Assembly (NCBI RefSeq): GCF_039503195.1
Contig: NZ_JBCJKP010000001.1
Location: 2,046,001 to 2,110,000, forward strand
Source: Streptomyces mirabilis
GTDB lineage: Bacteria > Actinomycetota > Actinomycetes > Streptomycetales > Streptomycetaceae
DNA: 64,000 nucleotides
Reading direction: 5' to 3'
Shown here: positions 41,769 to 50,201 of the stretch, piece by piece
Position numbering within the stretch: position 1 is the first letter of the stretch
How the letters are laid out: every line of letters starts with the position of its first letter
The notes under the pieces: generated by a model
Database searches by the model: none
What the model was told of the DNA's origin: nothing
The model's input: the letters and a program-made list of their open reading frames with translations, nothing else
Program-made: the position numbers and the translations under genes

Positions 41769-41990
41769 AGGAGGACCACCGAGCGCAGGACCTCACCGTG
41801 GTGCATCTCGGCGAACGCTTCCTCCACCTCGTCGAGCGCGACCGCCTCGGGGACGAAGACGCCCAGACCGAAGCGGCCCTGCAGGTAGAGGTCGATCAGG
41901 GCGGGGAAGTCCCGGGAGGGCATGCAGTCACCGCACCAGGAGGGGCTTCCGCCGTGGTGCAGGCAGCGGCCGAGAAGATCTCGGACCGCC
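41765..41990 (-). pseudogene. S-(hydroxymethyl)mycothiol dehydrogenase, C-terminal fragment
   Basis: The minus strand reads [40 protein letters not shown] and [17 protein letters not shown]. This is the C-terminal 70 residues of zinc-dependent, mycothiol-linked formaldehyde dehydrogenases, which end in [11 protein letters not shown]. The zinc site and NAD domain are lost. Demethylating flavoproteins release formaldehyde when folate is limiting, so a detoxifying dehydrogenase makes sense in this island, but this copy is dead. Confidence 0.75.
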
Positions 41991-42142
41991 TCGCCACCTC
42001 CGCCGGGCCTGAGATGCGCGGGTGGACTCCGCAGGTACGTCCACCCGTCGACCGGGACGATCACTCGCGGTCGTGACAGTTGCACACCATCCCTTGACCA
42101 GCCGGTCACCCCCATTGGAGCATGTTGCGCATCACCCACTAC

Positions 42143-42159
42143 GTTGCACGATACGCATC
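42143..42159. promoter_or_regulatory. IclR-type operator upstream of purU
   Basis: GTTGCACGATACGCATC matches the 17-bp pattern with four of five bases in the right arm. A further half site, GTTGCGCATC, occurs at 42124. It lies 24 bases before the purU start and so should block or activate transcription directly. Confidence 0.65.
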
Positions 42160-42182
42160 ACCATGACACGACGGAGGATGCC

Positions 42183-43055
42183 ATGTCCCCTCGACCACAG
42201 CCCGGCCGCGAGTTCGTCCTCACCCTTTCGTGCCCCGACCAGGCCGGCCTCGTCCACGCCGTGACCACCTTTCTCGTGAGCCACTCCGGAAACATCCTGG
42301 AGAGCCAGCAGTTCAACGACCGGCTGCAGGACCGCTTCTTCATGCGGGTGCACTTCGGCGTCTCGGATCCCGACGTCTCGCTGGAGGACCTGCGCACCGG
42401 GTTCGGCCCGGTCGGCCAGGCGTACGGGATCAGCTGGCGGCTGCACGACGCCTCGACCCCGACGCGAACCCTGATCATGGTGTCGAAGTTCGGCCACTGC
42501 CTGAACGACCTGCTCTTCCGCAAATCCACGGGCGCGCTCAACATCGAGATCCCGGCGATCGTCTCCAATCACCGCGACTTCGAGCCGCTGGCGCAGACCT
42601 ACGGTGTCCCCTTCCACCACATCCCGGTGACGAAGGAGACCAAGGCGGAGGCCGAGGCGCGACTGCTGAGCCTCGTCGACGAACTGGACATCGACCTCGT
42701 GGTCCTCGCCCGCTACATGCAGATCCTCTCCGACGACCTGTGCAAGCAGCTCGACGGACGGGCCATCAACATCCACCACTCCTTCCTGCCGAGCTTCAAG
42801 GGAGCACGGCCGTACGTCCAGGCTCACCAGCGAGGCGTCAAGCTCGTCGGGGCCACGGCGCACTACGTCACGCCCGACCTCGACGAGGGCCCGATCATCG
42901 AGCAGGACGTCGTCCGCGTGGACCACTCGCGCGCCCCCGACGAGCTGGTCACCATCGGCCGGGACGTCGAGGCCCATGTGCTCTCCCGCGCCGTGGAGTG
43001 GCACAGCGAGAGCCGCGTGCTGACCAACGGGAGTTGCACCGTGGTCTTCCGCTGA
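42183..43055 (+). CDS. purU: Formyltetrahydrofolate deformylase
   Basis: The 290-residue product has an N-terminal ACT domain (FVLTLSCPDQAGLVHAVTTF, 11-30) and a formyl-transferase fold with IMVSKFGHCLNDLLFR, IPAIVSNHRDFEPLA, and the catalytic Asn/His/Asp set in INIHHSFLPSFKGARPYVQA and GATAHYVTPDLDEGPII. It hydrolyses 10-formyl-THF to formate and THF, releasing folate after the demethylation steps load it with one-carbon units. The ATG follows ACGGAGG. The operator at 42143 and the following iclR gene on the same strand place it in the betaine regulon. A decayed copy of its 5' end is at 59534. Confidence 0.95.
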   Translation: MSPRPQPGREFVLTLSCPDQAGLVHAVTTFLVSHSGNILESQQFNDRLQDRFFMRVHFGVSDPDVSLEDLRTGFGPVGQAYGISWRLHDASTPTRTLIMVSKFGHCLNDLLFRKSTGALNIEIPAIVSNHRDFEPLAQTYGVPFHHIPVTKETKAEAEARLLSLVDELDIDLVVLARYMQILSDDLCKQLDGRAINIHHSFLPSFKGARPYVQAHQRGVKLVGATAHYVTPDLDEGPIIEQDVVRVDHSRAPDELVTIGRDVEAHVLSRAVEWHSESRVLTNGSCTVVFR

Positions 43056-43148
43056 CGGGACGGGCCGTGCGACCACGCGGGCGGCCGGATCCCACCACGG
43101 CCATGACCTTCCGGAAGCCCTGCGAGCCCATGGACCCGACCGCGTATG

Positions 43149-43165
43149 GTTGCGCTATGAGCAAC
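43149..43165. promoter_or_regulatory. Operator overlapping the first iclR start codon
   Basis: GTTGCGCTATGAGCAAC has perfect 5-bp arms, and the ATG of the regulator (43157) is inside it. Binding there would directly block its own transcription or translation start. The same arrangement recurs at 63039. Confidence 0.75.
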
Positions 43166-43954
43166 CACACCGCAGACGCCGAAACAACAGGTCCCGCGGT
43201 GAACGGAGTTCAGTCCGTCGACCGTGCCGTCAGCGTCCTGGAGCTCCTCGCCCAGCGTGGCGAGGCCGGTGTCAGCGAGGCCGCCGCCGAGATCGACGTC
43301 CACAAGTCGACCGCGTTCCGCCTGCTCGGGGCGCTGGAAGCGCGCGGACTGGTCGAGCAGACGGCCGAGCGGGGCAAGTACCGGCTCGGCTTCGGGATCG
43401 TGCGGCTGGCCGGCGCGGTCACGGGCCGCCTCGACATCACACAGCAGGGCCGGCAGGTGTGCGAGCGGCTCGCCGAAGAGATCGGCGAGACCGTCAACAT
43501 CGCGGTCATGCAGGAGCACTACACGGTCAACCTCCACCAGGTACGCGGCCCGGGCGCGATCGGCACGCACAACTGGGTCGGGCAACTCACCCCGGTGCAC
43601 GCCACGTCGAGCGGCAAGGTCCTGCTGGCCCACCTGCCGGCGCAGGAGCGCGCCGACGTGCTCACGGCGTCCGGGATGCAGAAGCTGACGCCGCACACGC
43701 TGACCGTGAGAACGAAGCTGGAGAAGAACCTCGCCGAGGCGCGGGAGCGGGGGTACGCGATGACTCTGGAGGAGTTCGAGATCGGACTGCACGCCGTCGC
43801 CGCCCCGATCCGGGCCCGCGACGGCGAGGTCGTCGCCGCCTTGAGCGCCTCCGGCCCCGCGTACCGCTTCACCGAGGAACGCATCCACGAGCTCGCGCCC
43901 GTGCTGCTCAAGGGCGCGGCGGAGATCAGCCGCCGGATGGGCTATCCGGGCTGA
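43157..43954 (+). CDS. IclR family regulator of betaine catabolism, copy 1
   Basis: The 265-residue product has the IclR winged helix: VQSVDRAVSVLELLAQRGEA, GVSEAAAEIDVHKSTAFRLL, GALEARGLVEQ, and the effector domain with TVNIAVMQEHYTVNLHQVRG, HATSSGKVLLAHLP and AVAAPIRARDGEVVAALSAS. It is about 80 percent like the regulator at 63047 along its length, so the two are recent paralogues. I infer that it binds GTTGC-N7-GCAAC and responds to betaine, dimethylglycine or sarcosine. Its last 13 bases overlap the 3' end of the convergent folP-like pseudogene. Confidence 0.92.
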   Translation: MSNHTADAETTGPAVNGVQSVDRAVSVLELLAQRGEAGVSEAAAEIDVHKSTAFRLLGALEARGLVEQTAERGKYRLGFGIVRLAGAVTGRLDITQQGRQVCERLAEEIGETVNIAVMQEHYTVNLHQVRGPGAIGTHNWVGQLTPVHATSSGKVLLAHLPAQERADVLTASGMQKLTPHTLTVRTKLEKNLAEARERGYAMTLEEFEIGLHAVAAPIRARDGEVVAALSASGPAYRFTEERIHELAPVLLKGAAEISRRMGYPG

Positions 43955-44937
43955 GCCTCGAACGATCCGAGGGACCGTACCGACGCCGCCGCCTCGGCGC
44001 CCCAGCGGGCTGTCACCCGCACCGCGTCGAGCGTCGAGACGACATCGTGCACCCGCAGGCACCAGGCGCCCTGTGCGGCGGCGGGAACGGATACGGCGGT
44101 GGTCGCGGCGTCCCGCAGCCGTGCCGGGCGGGGTTGTCCCGTCACCGGGTCCACCAGCAGCCGGCCCAGGAACGACTGCAGCCGGCCCAGGAACGGCTTG
44201 CGTGACGCGCCCACGAGGACGGGACGGCCCAGCGCGACGATGTCCCCGAGCCGGCCCAGCAGTTCCCCGTTGTGCCCGGACTCCGTGGCGAAGCCCAGCC
44301 CGGGGTCGATGATCAGGCGACCGGGCCGGATGCCCGCCTCCGACGCGGCCTCGATCCGCAGGCGCAGTTCGCCGACCACGTCGGTGACCACGTCGTCATA
44401 GACGGCGTTCGTCTGCATGCCGGCGGCGTGTCCGCGCCAGTGCATCGCCACGTACGGCCTGTCCGCCCGGGCCATGAGCGGCAGCATCGCGGGATCGGCA
44501 AGGCCCCTGAGACGTCGTTGACCAGCCGTGCGCCGGCGTCGAGCACGCGGGTGGCGACCTCGGCCCGCACGGGGTCGACGCTGACGGTCCCGCCCGCCGC
44601 GGTGAGTTGCCGGACGACGGGAAGGACGCCTCGCAGCTCCTCCTCGACCGGCGGGCGGACCGCGCCGAGCGAAGCGAGATGGGGTCCCCCCGGACGGAGT
44701 CTGGGGGAGGGTCGACTCCCCGCCCACGTCCACGCTGTCCGCGCCCTGCTCGAACAGCGCGAGTCCGTGCGCGACAGCCGCTTCCGGAGCGAACGACAGC
44801 CCACCGTCGGAGAACGAGCCCCGGGTGACGTGCACGACGCCCATGACCGGCGTGCGGCCGGACCGTGGCAGGCCGTGCGGGTGGAGTTCGGGCGTTCCCG
44901 GGTGGGGCGGGGTGATGCCGTGAGCCGTGGCGGTCAC
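43942..44937 (-). pseudogene. Dihydropteroate-synthase-family gene, disrupted
   Basis: The N-terminal part (MGVVHVTRGSFSDGGLSFAP, GADSVDVGGEST) and C-terminal part (GIRPGRLIIDPGLGFATESG, LVGASRKPFLGRL, LRVHDVVSTLDAVRV) are a DHPS fold in one frame. The middle (EEELRGVLPVVRQLTAAGGT, LVNDVSGA) is in another frame. The first shift coincides with a small palindromic element at 44670-44711; the second is a missing base near 44506. DHPS joins pterin and p-aminobenzoate for folate synthesis, or in related proteins binds methyl-THF. Here a folate-linked role fits the neighbours, but the gene is broken. Confidence 0.8.
44670..44711. repeat. Small palindromic element in the folP-like gene
   Basis: GGGGTCCCCCCGGACGGAGT followed by CTGGGGGAGG is an imperfect inverted repeat of the kind scattered through Streptomyces genomes. 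It is inserted right after the DVGGEST motif and shifts the frame. A relative lies at 48573-48594. Confidence 0.6.
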
Positions 44938-44986
44938 AGGGTTCCAGCCGTCGAAGCAGAGGACGGAACTTGCTGCACAAAGCCTT

Positions 44987-45013
44987 GTGGGAGCCCCGCC
45001 GAGGGGCTCCCAC
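44987..45013 (-). terminator. Hairpin terminator after the sarcosine oxidase operon
   Basis: GTGGGAGCCCC-GCCGA-GGGGCTCCCAC is a perfect 11-bp stem with a five-base loop, 34 bases beyond the soxG stop. It closes the long minus-strand operon that starts at 53537. Confidence 0.85.
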
Positions 45014-45046
45014 GAGGGCGACGGGGAGCAACCCCGCCGAGGTCGC

Positions 45047-45649
45047 TCAGACGTACTCCGTCGCCGCGTCCAGCAACCAGTCCACCAGATAGCCGGCGAA
45101 GGACGAACGGACCAGTACCCAGAACCCGGCCCTGGGTTCGTCCCGGGAGACCAGGACCACCTGCGTGCGGCCCAGTGTCGTCTGGGCGCAGCGGCCGGAG
45201 CCGAAGGCCCTCGGATGCAGATCCAGCGCGCAGCCGTGCGCCAGCAGGTCGTGGGCGCGGGGACCCGTCACGAGGAGCGTGGTGCGCTGGGCGGAGACGT
45301 CCGTGACGGAGACGGGCTCGTCTCCCGCTGCCTCCCGGATCCGGCTCTCCAGGTCCCGTTCGCTGTCGGGCGTGCCGACCAGCAGCCATTCGTCCGGGCC
45401 GAGCCACAGCACGGTCAATTCCCCGGCGCGTACGACGGTGTTGGGTTCGAGGGGCAGTTGCAGGCCCAGCGCGAGCCCGACGGCGTCCGCCGCCGCGCCC
45501 TTGGCGTCGAGGCGCACGTTGATCTGGGCCAGGAAGGGCAGTTCGGCCAGCCGGATCGCACCCCCTGACGTGCGGGTCACGGCGGCCAGGCGGTCCGCGA
45601 CCTGAGACAAGGGGCTGCGGGGCGGGGCGGTCGGGGCGGTGTCAGCCAT
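45047..45649 (-). CDS. soxG: Sarcosine oxidase gamma subunit
   Basis: The 200-residue product matches SoxG, the smallest folate-domain subunit: AIRLAELPFLAQINVRLDAK, LWLGPDEWLLVG, VSVTDVSAQRTTLLVTGPRA, LAHGCALDLHPRAFGSGRCA and a C-terminal SSFAGYLVDWLLDAA. It assembles with SoxA, SoxB and SoxD in the heterotetrameric enzyme that oxidises sarcosine to glycine, hydrogen peroxide and methylene-THF. Its start overlaps the SoxA stop by eight bases, so it is translationally coupled. Last gene of the operon. Confidence 0.92.
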   Translation of the reverse strand: MADTAPTAPPRSPLSQVADRLAAVTRTSGGAIRLAELPFLAQINVRLDAKGAAADAVGLALGLQLPLEPNTVVRAGELTVLWLGPDEWLLVGTPDSERDLESRIREAAGDEPVSVTDVSAQRTTLLVTGPRAHDLLAHGCALDLHPRAFGSGRCAQTTLGRTQVVLVSRDEPRAGFWVLVRSSFAGYLVDWLLDAATEYV

Positions 45650-48600
45650 CGCGACGGGCTCCCTCGGGGTCGTAAAGGACGGGGCTTGCGACGGTCACCG
45701 GGACCAGCCGGTCGCCGACGGGGGCGTACAGCCGCTCGCCGATGCGGTCCCGGCCGCCCTTGATCAGGGCGAGCGCGAAGGTCCGGCCGAGGGCGGCACT
45801 GCGGTAGCTGGAGGTGACGTGGCCGAGCATCGGGACGGGCGGGGCGGGCAGCTCGCTGTCGGCGACCAGGTGGGTGCCCTCGGGAAGGAAGGTGCCCGGG
45901 TCCTCGGGGAGAAGGCCGACCAAGTGCTTGCGGTCGGCGCGGACGCTGTCGGCACGGGCGTAGGAGCGCTTGCCGATGAAGTCGGGCTTCTTCTTCGACA
46001 CCACCCAGTTCATGCCGAGGTCCTGCGGCGTGACGGTGCCGTCGGTGTCCTGGCCGATGATGGGGTAGCCCTTCTCGGCGCGCAGGACATGCATGGTCTC
46101 GGTGCCGTACGGGGTGATGCCGTACGGGGAACCGGCCTCATGCAGCGCCTGCCACAGGGTGAGTGCTTCCCAGGGGGACACGTTGACCTCGTAGGCGAGT
46201 TCGCCGGAGAAGCTGATCCGGCACACCCTGGCCTCGATGCCCGCGACGGTCGTCTCCCGCCATGCCATGAACGGGAAGTCATCGTTGGCCACGGCCAGTT
46301 GGGGTGCCAGCGCGCCGAGAACGTCACGGGAGCGGGGGCCGACGAGGGCGACGGTGGCCCACTGTTCGGTCACGGACGTGCAGTGGACCCTCAGTTCGGG
46401 CCACTCGGTCTGCAGCCATTCCTCCATCCAGTCCAGTACGACGGCCGCGTTGCCGGTCGTGGTGGTGACCAGGAAGCGGTCCTGGGCGAGGCGGATGACG
46501 GTGCCGTCGTCGAAGACCATGCCGTCCGGGCGGCACATCACGCCGTAGCGGATCATGCCGACCTTCAGCGTGCTCATCATGTTGGTGTAGAGCCGGTCGA
46601 GGAAGACGCCCGCGTCCGGGCCCTGTACGTCGATCTTGCCGAGGGTGGAGGCGTCCATGAAGGCCACCCCGTCGCGGGCGGCGGCACACTCGCGCAGGAC
46701 CGCGGCTGCCATGTCCTCGCCGTCCTGCGGGTAGTACCAGGGGCGCTTCCACTGGCCGACGTTCTCGAAGAGGGCGCCGTGCGCGACATGCCACTCGTGG
46801 ATGGCGGTCGTGCGGACCGGGTCGCTCAGGGCGCCGCGGTCGCGGCCGGCGAGCGCCGCGAAGGAGACTGGCGTGTACGGCGGCCGGAACGTGGTCGTGC
46901 CGAGCGCGGAGATGTCCACGCCGAGCAGTTCGGCGACGACGCCGCTGGCCAGGACCCCGGAGGTCTTGCCCTGGTCGTTGGCGGTGCCCGCCGTCGTGTA
47001 GCGCTTGGTGTGCTCGACCGAGCGCAGACCGGCGCCGGCCGCCCGGGCCAGGTCGTCGATGGTGACGTCGCGTTGGAGGTCGACGAAGCGGGGGGCGTCC
47101 GAAGCGCCGGGGACGACGTACACGTGCATCGCCGGCGTCTGCCGCGGCCGATCGGCCACCGCCGGCAGGCGGGGCGCCTGCGGGGTGTAGCCCTCGGCCT
47201 CGATCGCGCGGGCACCGGCGGCGGCGCCCTGGGCCAGGACCTCGGCCGGATCCAGGACACCGCTCGCACTGCCCACGACCTCGACCGCCTGTCGGCAGGT
47301 GTCCGGCACGAAGGAGCCCAGTGCCTCGTCGTAACGCAGCTTGCCGCCCGACTGGCTGAACAGGTGAGCCACCGGGTTCCAGCCGCCGGAGACCAACAGC
47401 AGGTCGGCCGTGAACTCCCGCTGTCCCACGGACTCTCCGTACGGGGCGACGGTCACCGCGGTGAGCCGCGCGTCGCCCTCCGTACCGGTGACGGCGTGCC
47501 CGGCCACCACCTCGATACCCGCCTGCCGAGCGCGCTGCGCCCACTCTCCCGGTGTGGGGCGGGTGTCGACGATCGCCACGATGTCCACGCCCGCCGCGGT
47601 GAGGTCCAGCGCTGCCGGGTAGGCGCTGTCGTTGGTGGTGAGGACGACCGCGTGGCGGCCGGGCAGCACACCGTGGCGGTTGACGTAGGTGCGGGCCGAG
47701 GCGGCGAGCATGACGCCGGGGCGGTCGTTGTCCGCGAACGCCAGCGAGCGCTCGTGGGCGCCGGTGGCCAGGACGACGCGACGCGCGCGGATGCGCCAGA
47801 CGCGCTCGCGGGAGACGTGCTCGGGGGCGTCGGCACCGAGGTGGTTGGTACGGCGTTCGACGGCGAGGAGGTGGTTGTCGTCGTAGTAGCCGAAGACGGT
47901 GGTACGGCGCAGGACGCGCACCTCGGGGGCGGTGTCGAGCTGCCCGGTGACGTCCGCCACCCAGTCGAGGTGTTCGGCCGTGCCCAGGAGGCTGCCGCCC
48001 AGTTCCGGTTGGTCGTCGGCGAGGATGACACGGGCTCCGCTGCGGGCGGCGGCGGCCGCCGCGGCGAGGCCGGCCGGTCCCGCGCCGACGACCAGCAGGT
48101 CGCAGTGGGCGTGTACGGCGTCGTAGCGGGCGGGGTCCGGTTCGGTGGCGAGGCGTCCCTGGCCGGAGAGGCTGCTCGCGACCAGGCCGTCGTAGAGCTC
48201 GACGGTGGTCGCGGGGAGCATCGGCTCGGGGAAGGGCGCCTCGATCTGGACGACCGCGTTGGGCTCCTCCACACCGGCCGAGAAGATGCCTCGGGGGCGG
48301 CCGAGCTTGATGCTGGTGCCGGCCTCGATGACACCGTTGGCGAGGAGGGCGGAGGCGAGGGTGTCGCCTCGGTGGCCCTGGTACTCGGTGCCGTCGAAGG
48401 TGAAGGTGAGGGGGGTGCCGCGGTGGATTCGGCCGCGGGTGGGGTGGCGGAACGGCTGGCCTGCGGCGGAGCCGCTGATGGTTGCAGCGCCCCCTCCGCC
48501 CCTCCTCGTCCCGTCCTGAAGGGGCTTCGCCTCCTGCGCCCCCGTCGGCCCTGAAGGGGCCTTGTCCTCAAACTCCCCCAGAGGGGGTACCCCCGGACAG

Positions 48601-48899
48601 GCTGAGTGCACCGGGCGGGGCTCAAGCGTCGCCGGGCGTTCCTCACCCGCCCGGTACACCGCCAGGATCTCGTTCGTCGCCGTGTCCCGTACCGCGTTGA
48701 ACCACTTGCGGCAGCCCGCCGCGTGGCTCCAGCGCTCGGCGAAGGGGCCCTTCGGGTTGTCGCGGAAGAACAGATAGCGGGCCCACTCCTGGTCGGTGAG
48801 GGCCGACGGGTCGTCGGGGTAGGGCACGTGGGCCTGGCCGCCGTAGTGGAACTCGGCCTCGTCGCGGGGCCCGCACCACGGGCAGGGGATGAGCAGCAT
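45642..48899 (-). CDS. soxA: Sarcosine oxidase delta-alpha fusion (SoxD-SoxA)
   Basis: One 1085-residue frame joins two subunits that are normally separate. Residues 1-95 are SoxD (MLLIPCPWCGPRDEAEFHYG, with CPWCG as zinc ligands, and AAGCRKWFNAVRD). Residues 95-140 are a low-complexity linker (PSGPTGAQEAKPLQDG, RRGGGGAATISGS). The rest is SoxA: RGDTLASALLANGVIEAGTS, an NAD-binding VVGAGPAGLAAAAAAARSGA, LATGAHERSLAFADND, and a C-terminal GcvT-like folate domain (ISFSGELAYEVNVSPWEALT). No stop, and no obvious SoxA start with a ribosome binding site, separates them. A palindromic element lies in the linker. It should form the sarcosine oxidase core with SoxB and SoxG. Confidence 0.88.
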   Translation of the reverse strand: MLLIPCPWCGPRDEAEFHYGGQAHVPYPDDPSALTDQEWARYLFFRDNPKGPFAERWSHAAGCRKWFNAVRDTATNEILAVYRAGEERPATLEPRPVHSACPGVPPLGEFEDKAPSGPTGAQEAKPLQDGTRRGGGGAATISGSAAGQPFRHPTRGRIHRGTPLTFTFDGTEYQGHRGDTLASALLANGVIEAGTSIKLGRPRGIFSAGVEEPNAVVQIEAPFPEPMLPATTVELYDGLVASSLSGQGRLATEPDPARYDAVHAHCDLLVVGAGPAGLAAAAAAARSGARVILADDQPELGGSLLGTAEHLDWVADVTGQLDTAPEVRVLRRTTVFGYYDDNHLLAVERRTNHLGADAPEHVSRERVWRIRARRVVLATGAHERSLAFADNDRPGVMLAASARTYVNRHGVLPGRHAVVLTTNDSAYPAALDLTAAGVDIVAIVDTRPTPGEWAQRARQAGIEVVAGHAVTGTEGDARLTAVTVAPYGESVGQREFTADLLLVSGGWNPVAHLFSQSGGKLRYDEALGSFVPDTCRQAVEVVGSASGVLDPAEVLAQGAAAGARAIEAEGYTPQAPRLPAVADRPRQTPAMHVYVVPGASDAPRFVDLQRDVTIDDLARAAGAGLRSVEHTKRYTTAGTANDQGKTSGVLASGVVAELLGVDISALGTTTFRPPYTPVSFAALAGRDRGALSDPVRTTAIHEWHVAHGALFENVGQWKRPWYYPQDGEDMAAAVLRECAAARDGVAFMDASTLGKIDVQGPDAGVFLDRLYTNMMSTLKVGMIRYGVMCRPDGMVFDDGTVIRLAQDRFLVTTTTGNAAVVLDWMEEWLQTEWPELRVHCTSVTEQWATVALVGPRSRDVLGALAPQLAVANDDFPFMAWRETTVAGIEARVCRISFSGELAYEVNVSPWEALTLWQALHEAGSPYGITPYGTETMHVLRAEKGYPIIGQDTDGTVTPQDLGMNWVVSKKKPDFIGKRSYARADSVRADRKHLVGLLPEDPGTFLPEGTHLVADSELPAPPVPMLGHVTSSYRSAALGRTFALALIKGGRDRIGERLYAPVGDRLVPVTVASPVLYDPEGARRDG
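48573..48594. repeat. Small palindromic element in the SoxD-SoxA linker
   Basis: CTCCCCCAGAGGGGGTACCC and the next two C residues form nested inverted repeats of the Streptomyces mini-element type, similar to 44670-44711. It encodes part of the linker (VPPLGE), so its insertion may have read through the old SoxD stop. Confidence 0.6.
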
Positions 48900-48910
48900 G
48901 GTTGGGCTCC

Positions 48911-50143
48911 CTAGTGGGCCACCGCGGCAGCGCCGTGCTCGTCGACGAGCGCGCCGGTGGTGAAACGGTCGAGCGAGAAGGGGGCGTTGAGGGCGTGCGG
49001 GGTGTCGTGGGCGATGGTGTGGGCGTAGACCCAGCCCACGCCCGGCGTGGCCTTGAAGCCACCCGTGCCCCAGCCGCAGTTGAGGTAGAGATTGTCGACG
49101 GGGCTGAGTCCGATGATCGGCGAGGCGTCGGGGCTGACGTCCACGATGCCGCCCCAGGTGCGCAGCACATGGGCGCGGGCGAAGACCGGGAAGAGCTCCA
49201 GGGCCGCGGACATCTGTTCTTCGATGATGTGGAAGGCACCGCGCTGGGTGTAGGAGTTGTACGAGTCGATGCCCGCGCCCATCACCAGCTCGCCCTTGTG
49301 CGCCTGGCTGACGTACACGTGGACCGCGTTGGACATGACGACCGTCGGGTGCACCGGCTCCAGCAGCTCCGACACGAGCGCCTGCAACGGATGGCTCTGG
49401 ACGGGGAGTTCGATGCCGGCCATGGCGGCCAGGACCGAGGTGTGGCCCGCCGAGCAGAGTGCCACCTTGCCCGCCGCGATGGGGCCGAGGTTGGTCTGGA
49501 CTCCGACCACGCGGTTGCCGACCATGTCCAGGCCGGTGACCTCGCAGTTCTGGATGAGGTCGATGCCGGCGGCGTCCGCCGAGCGGGCCAGGCCCCACGC
49601 CACGTAGTCGTGCTTGGCGATGCCGGCGCGCGGCTGGAAGGTGGCGCCCAGGACCGGATAGCGCACGTCCGGCGAGATGTTGACGATCGGGCAGACTTCC
49701 TTGACGCCGTCCGCGTCGAGCCACTCCGCGTCCACGCCGTTGAGGCGGTTCGCCTCGACGCGGCGCACGCTGTCGCGGACGTCCTGGAGGCTGTGGGCGA
49801 GGTTCAGCACACCACGCTGGGAGAAGAGGATCGGGTAGTCGAGCTCCTCTCCGAGTCCCTCCCACAGCTTGAGCGCGTGCTCGTAGATGCCGGCGCTCTC
49901 GTCCCACAGGTAGTTGGAGCGGATGATGGTGGTGTTGCGGGCCATGTTGCCGCCCGCCAGCCAGCCCTTCTCCAGCACGGCGACATTGGTGATGCCGTGG
50001 TTCTTCGCCAGGTAGTGGGCGGTGGCGAGGCCGTGGCCGCCGCCGCCCACGATCACCACGTCGTACGAACGCTTCGGCTCGGGCGTGCGCCAGAGGAAAT
50101 CCGGGTGGTCCGGGAGGTCGGCGCCTGGGGTACGGGGGCTCAT
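48911..50143 (-). CDS. soxB: Sarcosine oxidase beta subunit
   Basis: The 410-residue flavoprotein has the FAD loop [20 protein letters not shown] (about 25-44), [40 protein letters not shown] and a C-terminal [20 protein letters not shown]. This is the standard heterotetrameric SoxB, which binds FAD non-covalently and FMN covalently through a histidine. It catalyses the amine oxidation of sarcosine. I start at 50143 (MSPRTPG) with GGAGA upstream. The SoxD-SoxA fusion begins 11 bases after its stop. Confidence 0.94.
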   Translation of the reverse strand: MSPRTPGADLPDHPDFLWRTPEPKRSYDVVIVGGGGHGLATAHYLAKNHGITNVAVLEKGWLAGGNMARNTTIIRSNYLWDESAGIYEHALKLWEGLGEELDYPILFSQRGVLNLAHSLQDVRDSVRRVEANRLNGVDAEWLDADGVKEVCPIVNISPDVRYPVLGATFQPRAGIAKHDYVAWGLARSADAAGIDLIQNCEVTGLDMVGNRVVGVQTNLGPIAAGKVALCSAGHTSVLAAMAGIELPVQSHPLQALVSELLEPVHPTVVMSNAVHVYVSQAHKGELVMGAGIDSYNSYTQRGAFHIIEEQMSAALELFPVFARAHVLRTWGGIVDVSPDASPIIGLSPVDNLYLNCGWGTGGFKATPGVGWVYAHTIAHDTPHALNAPFSLDRFTTGALVDEHGAAAVAH

Positions 50144-50201
50144 CGGACGTCTCCGTCTTCTCAAAGGTACTGATACAGCTGGTGCTTGGGGGCCGTCACA
50201 T

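Noticed and set aside
45639..48554. Plus-strand open frame of 971 codons
   Set aside because: It is the exact antisense of SoxD-SoxA, whose motifs are unambiguous; long antisense frames are expected at this GC content.
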